This document shows positions 58,276 to 64,000 of a stretch of 64,000 nucleotides of DNA, one piece after another; the first letter of the stretch is position 1, and each line of letters opens with the position of its first letter. The DNA is taken from NCBI GenBank assembly GCA_030062745.1, contig CP099841.1, positions 31,240,368 to 31,304,367 of the forward strand. The letters are read 5' to 3'. Both the position numbers and the translations under genes were made by a program. This DNA is from Capitulum mitella. Taxonomy: Eukaryota > Arthropoda > Thecostraca > Pollicipedomorpha > Pollicipedidae. A model generated the notes under the pieces. That model saw only the letters and a program-made list of their open reading frames with translations. It ran no database searches and was not told where the DNA came from.

Positions 58276-58807
58276 GTGAGCTTTTTGGTATTTTTTCCTG
58301 GTACACCCACTCGGGCGGAGCAACCGGCGGGGTGGGGGGGGGGCGGAGTCCCCCCAACTTTGGGCAACAATTTACACAGCCTGTAGTGGTGCATGGAAAC
58401 AAACGAGGAGAAAATCACGTTCGCCCCATCTCCCCAGAATTTCTGACACTACTTCGTCCACTTTTTTGTAGACAGGGGTATCAAGTTTCTGTAAATGATG
58501 GGATGGGCCGAGCCGTCGGCCCGACAACCTAATGTGTCCGGTTTGTTTGTTTGTGTGTTTGTTTGTTTGTTTGTTAGTGAGTTAGGACACACAGCCTCTT
58601 GGGCCCAGGTGTCCAAAGTCTTGGGTCAAGTCCTGGATCTTGTCGGGCGTCAGTCAGTCGTCTCCTAATGTGTCGGGCCGTCGCCCCCCAAATGTGGCTT
58701 TCTTGACAGATTTAGCCCACTTTATTGTGATCAGTGAAAATTTTTGAGTTTTGGTACATTTTTCAAATAAAGCATTGTGCATATCCCATGCATATGGGTA
58801 TATATGT

Positions 58808-58860
58808 ACACACATATATATATATATATATATATACATTGTGTGTGTGTGTGTGTGTGT
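58808..58860. repeat. (TA)n(GT)n microsatellite
   Basis: TA run followed by ATTGTGTGTGTGTG. Confidence 0.95.
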
Positions 58861-59854
58861 AGAATGTAGAAAGGTAAATATATCACTTTATGCCTTTTTC
58901 TGTATGTTGTGCCTATCTTTTATCTATTTTGGCCATGTTTTTTATTATTTTTGTCCAGTTCCCTTTAAAACTGGCAGAAAATATTGAAGGGGTCCAAACC
59001 AACATTAGAGGGGCCCATTTCAACATTGAGTGGGCCAGAGCCCCCAAAAGGATACAAATTGACACCCCTGTTTGTACATACCTCTTTGATGAGGGCCATT
59101 CCCACTATGGGGAGCCTGAAGTGCATACTGGGTGTTTGCCATGACATTTGCATTGTTCGTCATCTTTTAGCAGAAAATTCCAGGAGAGTGGATGTTGCAC
59201 ATTATCTAATGCACCCAAGTTTTTGGGGATGCGGATGCTGTTCTGAAACCCCTATTCATGCATATTACAGCCAGCTATGTGACATTTTGAAATTGATTGG
59301 GGATGCCCACTCATGCTTTATCATGGGAATCCTCAAATCACTGTGGTTGCCTATCCTGTGTAGTCCCATGTTAAATTCACAAGTCGTGGGCTCTCATCTG
59401 ATATGGGAGATGCCAAAGCACCCACAAAAATAAAGATCATTACATTTGTGGTTAAAACCATAGCAGTTAAGAACTTGCTTGGCACTGGTGGTATGCAATT
59501 TCATAGCACAGCAAATAATTATAGTATGTTACTGCACTAGGAGAAACAGTTGTAGATTGGAGTCTACATATTAGGAGCAAGATACTAATGTAAAGCCATT
59601 GGTGCTACAGCCCTTTGGGCAACTGAGGCGGTAGCCACTCTTATCCTGCATTAAATAACCCTTGCAGTACAGCACTGCCCAGAAAGAAACCATTTCAGGG
59701 TGGCCCTGGGGTTCCAGTTTGACACATGAGGAAGCTGTTTCTGTAACTGTCTGTTTATGCCAAAAAATAACCTACATGCTAAGATTGTCTGTTCACAGCA
59801 AAACATAACCCACATACTGCTCATGCTATTGCTAAGAACAGTTGAAAAATGAAT

Positions 59855-60113
59855 CAGGAACATGGCCAAGGGGAGGGCAGTGGCAGTCATGGCCCTACCT
59901 GAGCCATGCAGTGTACAGTAGATATGTAATGATTTTACAGGAACACCAAATAGTGTTCATATAAATGCTGCAGAAGCCAACATTATATTTTTTCCCTTGC
60001 ATTAAACATGAGGAAAATTATCTAAAATTGCTTTTTCTTATAAAATTCATCATGTGCCAGTGGCATATGACAAAATGTTCCTCTCCCCTAAGGAAAATCC
60101 TGGCCTGTGCTTG
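59855..60113 (-). mobile_element. hAT-type miniature element, copy H5, CpG-free
   Basis: Ends CAGGAACATGGCCAAGG and (reverse complement) CAAGCACAGGCCAGGATT, flanked by a perfect 8-bp duplication AAATGAAT (59847-59854, 60114-60121). It aligns end to end in inverse orientation with H3 at 51587-51855, but CpGs have become TG, CA or are lost: there are none in 259 bases. Confidence 0.88.
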
Positions 60114-60555
60114 AAATGAATACATTAGGATGAAACACCATTAGCAAATGGAACTGCACAGTATGACCAACCAGTGGTAGGTTCCTAGCTGCAGTGCAAT
60201 GCAGTGTCAGTTTCCTTCCACTAAAAAATGGGGGATCCATCTGTATGAAGTATACATTTTGAAACTGGCCTCAAATTCTCTATAGGTATGGACTTTGTGA
60301 GGCTTTAGTCCAAGCATAATATGTGTGCCTAAAAGATATGATCTTGCTGTATGGAAAGCTCATGCTCCTTGATTGCATGGAAAGTTCTTTTCACCATTGA
60401 TGGTGTCTCATATTGTGCTCCACACTTTCCAGATGTCTTGTGGGTTGGTCAGTTGCCTGAGGTTGCAAACTCTAGTGCAAGCACAATCTGAGTATATATG
60501 CAGTGGCAAGAAATGTAACATCATGGGTGACTAATTTCCACATTGCGTATGCCCA

Positions 60556-60762
60556 CGGGTGCAGCCATGTCCCAGAAATGGGGGGGGGGGAGAAATCAGA
60601 ATTTGGGCAGATAGTCTGACCCTTAATCTTATTTTTGTTGGGACGTTTCAAAAAGCATTCACTTTCCAACCAAAATTGAGGGGACAAAGACTTATTTTGC
60701 CAAAATGAGAGGAGACATATCCCCCACCCCTCCCCCCATTGGTTACACCTATATGTGGGCCT
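60556..60762. mobile_element. Possible hAT-like miniature element
   Basis: CACGGGTGCAGCC followed by a G-run, and at the other side CCCCCCATTGGTTACACC, look like inverted hAT ends. A target duplication was not resolved. Confidence 0.4.
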
Positions 60763-61225
60763 AACAAAATATAAATTCCACTTCATTGCCTGTCATTTTG
60801 AGCATGCCCTAGAACTATTGCTGAAAATTGCTGTGATGTGCAGTCAACACTGATATTCAGTCATATTTGTCTTGGCCACCCTGTCATGAGCAGACACAAG
60901 TGTGCCCACATAGATTGATCCATGTTGGAATTATGTGTATTTTGATGACATATGCATTGTTGATGTAGGGTGGATAATTAAAAAAAAGTCATTCCAATAG
61001 CAACATCACTTTACAGTCAGTGCCTAATAATCCCACACTGAAAAATTCATATTTTGGGGTTGGGTATGGCTAGAGCCATCAATTCCCAAGATCCCCATTT
61101 CCCCACCTCCTAACCATGAGATAAGTGCAATGTTTTTACTTCTTTGTTTAGATGTCACATTGTCAAGCTGTTCATCAGTGTGCCTAGCATATGTTAGAAG
61201 TACAGCATTATTGATTTTGCTTCAG

Positions 61226-61587
61226 GTGCAGCTGTGCAGCAGACCCAAATGTCATCAGGCTCCCAACTTAGAAACTCATCCCTTCATTTACGATTGTCAC
61301 AAGTATTGAAGGACTTATTACAAAAGGTGGCTGGAGATGCCCAGCATATTAATAGTCCTGTTCAGAAACTTGCTAATGATGTTAGAGCTACAACAACCTC
61401 GTTGTCTCCATCTGGCAATGGCCAAGTCACCAAATCAAGCATCTCAGAGAATTCTTCAGCTCCAGAACAGGAAGAGCCTAGGACGCCATCTTCACCATGG
61501 CATTCCTACATAAAATTAGTGAGGTCAAGTGAAAAGCCTGTGCCACAAGTGGTGCCAAAATGGAAGCTCGCAGTGGGCTCTGCCAGG
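61226..61587 (+). CDS. PNPLA8: PNPLA8 exon, variable N-terminal region
   Basis: TTGCTTCAG acceptor, CCAGG|GTGAGT donor; 362 bases, entering phase 1 and leaving phase 0, so 121 codons with the carried base. It encodes a polar, Ser-rich region with an amphipathic stretch (LRLSQVLKDLLQKVAGDAQH) and ends KWKLAVGSAR. In PNPLA8 the region before the catalytic domain is poorly conserved, and identity rests on exact phase joining to the next exons. It lies inside the CpG-depleted block and has markedly lower CpG than the following exons. Upstream exons, including any mitochondrial targeting sequence, were not found. Confidence 0.78.
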
Positions 61588-61937
61588 GTGAGTGAACTGT
61601 GAGGTGTCTGGGAAATCCTATGGGGCAAAATGAGTGAAACAGTGTTCTGAGATTGGTGATCACAAAGGCCTTGCTGGTGGAGCAGGGGAGCATGTTGCGC
61701 TGTCGCTGTTGTGGCTGATTAGGACTATGAGCATTGTTTTTTTCCAGTTTATGCTCTTTCAAAATTATGGCTTAGGTTTTGGATATTAAACATAAAATAC
61801 ATATGTTTCAGGGGCTTGATCCACTGATTTGCTTTTATATCAGCAAACAAAGCCATCAAGAGCTTTGTGATTTGATGCTGTCGAAGTTTTTCGTTTCTTG
61901 TGTCCTGTCGACTATTGATACCTATCCTTCATGACAG

Positions 61938-62075
61938 GGCGAAATTGACGCACGCACACGCAACCTGGTGGGCCTGGTGCGTACGGCACGTTCGGACATG
62001 TCCCGCTCGCGGCGCGTGGAGGACCTGTGTCGCCACCTGCAGCAGTACCCGGACGCCACCAACCTGGCCTTCAAG
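61938..62075 (+). CDS. PNPLA8: PNPLA8 exon, pre-catalytic helical region
   Basis: CATGACAG acceptor, TTCAAG|GTGGGC donor; 46 codons, phase 0 at both ends. It reads GEIDARTRNLVGLVRTARSD then RRVEDLCRHLQQYPDATNLA. This aligns with the DNRTRALVQALRRT and VEELTFHLLEFPEG segment before the patatin domain of human PNPLA8, as I recall it. It begins where CpG density returns to normal. Confidence 0.9.
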
Positions 62076-62370
62076 GTGGGCTGACGGTGCCTGCTGTGTG
62101 GCACAGGCCTGCCGTCGTCTCTTAGAGGCAACTGCAGTCGGTGAATTGTTATGGGCATGACGTTACTGGTGCCGCCTGACGAGCGTGAGTGCAAAAAGTG
62201 AGCAGTTTTTTCCCTTGCTCCCGATGGAGTTACGAGGGAACTGTTACGGGCTGTTGCGGCGGGTTTCTTCGGCGACATGCGCTTGTCCTGGAAGGCCGGG
62301 TTTGGCTCTGCGATGTGTGAGTCCGGGCCGGCGGGAGCCGCCGTCTGGATCACGTCCTTCCGCGGCGCAG

Positions 62371-62525
62371 GAGGGCGCCGTCTCGTACCTGCTGATGATG
62401 GCCGAGGAGACGACCGACTCGGTGGTGCAGATGCAGCTGCGCGAGGCGCTGGCCATGATGGGCCACTGCCGGCCGGTCCGCGGGCGCGGCATCCGCATCC
62501 TCAGCATCGACGGCGGCGGCATCAG
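62371..62525 (+). CDS. PNPLA8: PNPLA8 exon with nucleotide-like loop and oxyanion glycines
   Basis: GGCGCAG acceptor, ATCAG|GTGGGC donor; 155 bases, phase 0 to phase 2. It encodes EGAVSYLLMMAEETTDSVVQ, LREALAMMGHCRPV, then RGRGIRILSIDGGGIR. GRGIRILSIDGGG is the diagnostic start of the patatin-like domain of PNPLA8: the GRG loop is an ATP-binding-type motif, and DGGG(I/T)RG forms the oxyanion hole of the serine lipase. Confidence 0.97.
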
Positions 62526-63174
62526 GTGGGCGGCCGGCCGACCGCGCCGCTCCGGCCCGGCTCCGGACAGGCGCCCGGTCACCGGTCGGCTCGACAACAG
62601 CTCTGGCCGGACGTGGTTCGCTACTGTTTCACCTCCGGTTGGGATTTACCCGGCTGTGGTCTGGTTGTAGTCTGCAGTTGAATTCCAGTTGCAGTCCATC
62701 TCCAGTCAGGCTCTGACAGGGCTGTGGCTCTGTTCTGGCCGGACAGCATCAGCTCTAGTATTATGCTGTTCGTTTCCCTGTCACAGGGCTGGACCGACAG
62801 CACCTGGACCATTCCACATCAGATCGCACGAGAAATGACCTGTCCCCTTTCGATTTTAATGAAATCTGGTATGCTCATTGTACCTGTCTGAAAATAGCCA
62901 GTCATAAATCTTTTGTCCTGGGTGACCTCTGAGGTCAAAGTTACAGTTCATGAAACGTCACCGATTTTTACAGACATTGCTATGTATTTTGGGTGGCCAT
63001 TTTATGATAGATAAAATGAGCGTACCAAAGTCCATCAAAATCGACAGGGGTCGGGTCAGTTCGTCTGCGATTTGACGCGGAATGATCCACCTCGCACCGA
63101 ATGGACACGGGCGTTGACGCCGGGCTTCTGACGCGTGCGTCGGGATGACGTCTCTCGCGCGCCTGGCCCGGCAG

Positions 63175-63293
63175 GGGCATCCTGGCGATCGAGCTGCTGC
63201 GCGAGCTGGAGCGGCTCAGCGGCCAGCCCATCTACAAGATGTTTGACCTGATCTGCGGCGTGAGCACGGGCGCGCTGCTCGCCGCCCTGCTCG
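63175..63293 (+). CDS. PNPLA8: PNPLA8 exon with the catalytic serine
   Basis: GCCCGGCAG acceptor, CTCG|GTGAGA donor; 119 bases, phase 2 to phase 1. It continues R-GILAIELLRELERLSGQ, then KMFDLICGVSTGALLAALLG. GVSTG is the GxSxG nucleophile elbow; its Ser codon is at 63263-63265. The enzyme is a calcium-independent phospholipase A2 of mitochondria and peroxisomes in vertebrates, releasing fatty acids from phospholipids; here function is inferred by homology. The catalytic Asp (DG(G/A)) and the C-terminal half lie beyond the window. The exon's 3' end and donor are tandemly repeated just downstream. Confidence 0.97.
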
Positions 63294-63482
63294 GTGAGAG
63301 GGAGTTCTGACCTGATCTGCGGCGTGAGCACGGTCGCGCTGCTCGCCGCCCTGCTCGGTGAGAGGGAGTTCTGACCTGATCTGCGGCGTGAGCACGGTCG
63401 CGCTGCTCGCCGCCCTGCTCGGTGAGAGGGAGTTCTGACCTGATCTGCGGCGTGAGCACGGTCGCGCTGCTCGGTGAGAGGG
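63244..63482 (+). repeat. 64-bp tandem repeat of the PNPLA8 catalytic exon end
   Basis: Copies begin at 63244 (the true exon), 63308, 63372 and 63436. The first three are spaced exactly 64 bases apart, and the fourth lacks 12 bases. Each holds TGACCTGATCTGCGGCGTGA, the serine codon region and the GGTGAGAGG donor. All three extra copies read ACGGTC where the exon has ACGGGC, changing the last Gly of GVSTG to Val. Confidence 0.95.
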
Positions 63483-64000
63483 CGGCGCCCTCTGCTGCCG
63501 CTGCTCCCCAGTCTGGTTCCTGCGAAGCCTACACGGCATTGGCTGGGGACCGCGAGCTCGTGGAGCTTCCCTTGGATTCTGTGTTTACATTTAAAGTTTG
63601 TGGGAACGCTGGGCCAGTGAAGGGGCTGGATCCTCCCAGAAATTAAGCAATTGGATCAATCCCTGTAGTGATCAGTCATTGCTAGTTTTTATTGGTTTGC
63701 TTCCTTTTTTCTCATGTGAGGACATCACGGTAATCCACGTCGACTGTTTAGTCCGGCATTCTTGATTCAATGGTGGCTGGTGCCTGCTTTAATGCGGAGA
63801 TGGACGTTATGCTTATTTCTAGTGTTACGGTCATTTGGCGATGAACGCTCCAAACCATTCTGGCCGCCGCGGTATAGCATGATTTTATTGGACTTGAAGG
63901 TCGGTCCTGACTTCCGTGATGGGGCTATTGGGCGCCCTGTGAAGCCTGCCGTGTCTATCCGTGGCTTCCGCATGAGCCGTCTTTCTGCGTCGTCGCCGGC
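63483..64000 (+). other. PNPLA8 intron, continues beyond the window
   Basis: No next exon (expected to enter in phase 1) was recognised before the window ends. Confidence 0.5.

Larger units (their letters stand above)
58690..61930. other. CpG-depleted block at the 5' part of PNPLA8
   Basis: By eye about 16 CpGs occur in 3.2 kb, where base composition would predict well over 100. TG and CA are abundant. CpG frequency returns to normal abruptly on both sides. The pattern is that of long-term germline cytosine methylation, which in invertebrates targets gene bodies of broadly expressed genes. Confidence 0.8.

Noticed and set aside
58984-59433. 149-codon + strand ORF in the CpG-depleted block
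   Set aside because: No recognised domain, no fitting acceptor and donor in the phase needed for PNPLA8; stop codons are partly reduced by composition. Kept open as a weak possibility only.
62244-62597. Minus-strand ORF opposite the PNPLA8 exon
   Set aside because: Shadow of the GC-rich coding exon carrying GRGIRILSIDGGG.
63216-63539. Minus-strand ORF with repeated LTEQGGEQR units
   Set aside because: Antisense reading of the 64-bp tandem repeat of the PNPLA8 catalytic exon.

Overview
The window is animal nuclear DNA. Genes are split by GT-AG introns, exons are GC-rich, the non-coding DNA is crowded with small DNA transposons and simple repeats, and CpG depletion is confined to one block. 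Most likely it is an invertebrate, probably an arthropod and possibly a crustacean. That rests mainly on a small secreted LDLa protein whose C-terminal tail I recall from arthropods, and on the type of SLC35F protein; the species is not assigned.

Three protein-coding genes can be supported, all on the + strand. (1) The 3' part of a small LDL-receptor class A (LDLa) secreted-type protein: exons 4091-4251 and 5011-5070, followed by a very GC-rich 3' UTR. (2) A complete SLC35F3/F4-type membrane transporter in ten exons, 30868-45888. All ten splice phases agree. The expected product is 484 residues, but exon 4 carries one extra base. (3) The middle of PNPLA8 (calcium-independent phospholipase A2 gamma): four exons at 61226-63293, ending just after the GVSTG catalytic serine motif. 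Its 5' end is unresolved and its 3' end lies beyond the window.

Regions. 1-10 kb: LDLa gene and two GC-rich islands. 11-25 kb: repeats, namely a TTAA-target element interrupted by a decayed transposase gene, hAT-type miniature elements with target duplications, a foldback element, and a LINE-like ORF1 remnant split by a second TTAA element. 25-30 kb: little recognisable. 30.5-46 kb: transporter gene with a CpG-rich promoter, a 1.2 kb hairpin-ended element in intron 2, a 30-bp minisatellite in intron 3, and a tandem array of the exon 6 splice acceptor. 46-57 kb: Penelope-like retroelement fragments in both orientations, a third TTAA element containing a hAT element with a perfect 8-bp target duplication, and the second hairpin-ended element. 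57-64 kb: probable PNPLA8 promoter, a 3.2 kb CpG-depleted block, then CpG-rich catalytic exons.

The most unusual signals are: short tandem amplifications built on exon edges in two unrelated genes (SLC35F acceptor, PNPLA8 nucleophile exon plus donor); two TTAA-target miniature element families sharing G-run/C-run hairpin ends, one of which carries DR1-DR4-DR4 nuclear-receptor half-site arrays; and a pair of sibling hAT elements, one with nine CpGs outside the depleted block and one with none inside it. I saw no tRNA, rRNA or CRISPR loci.
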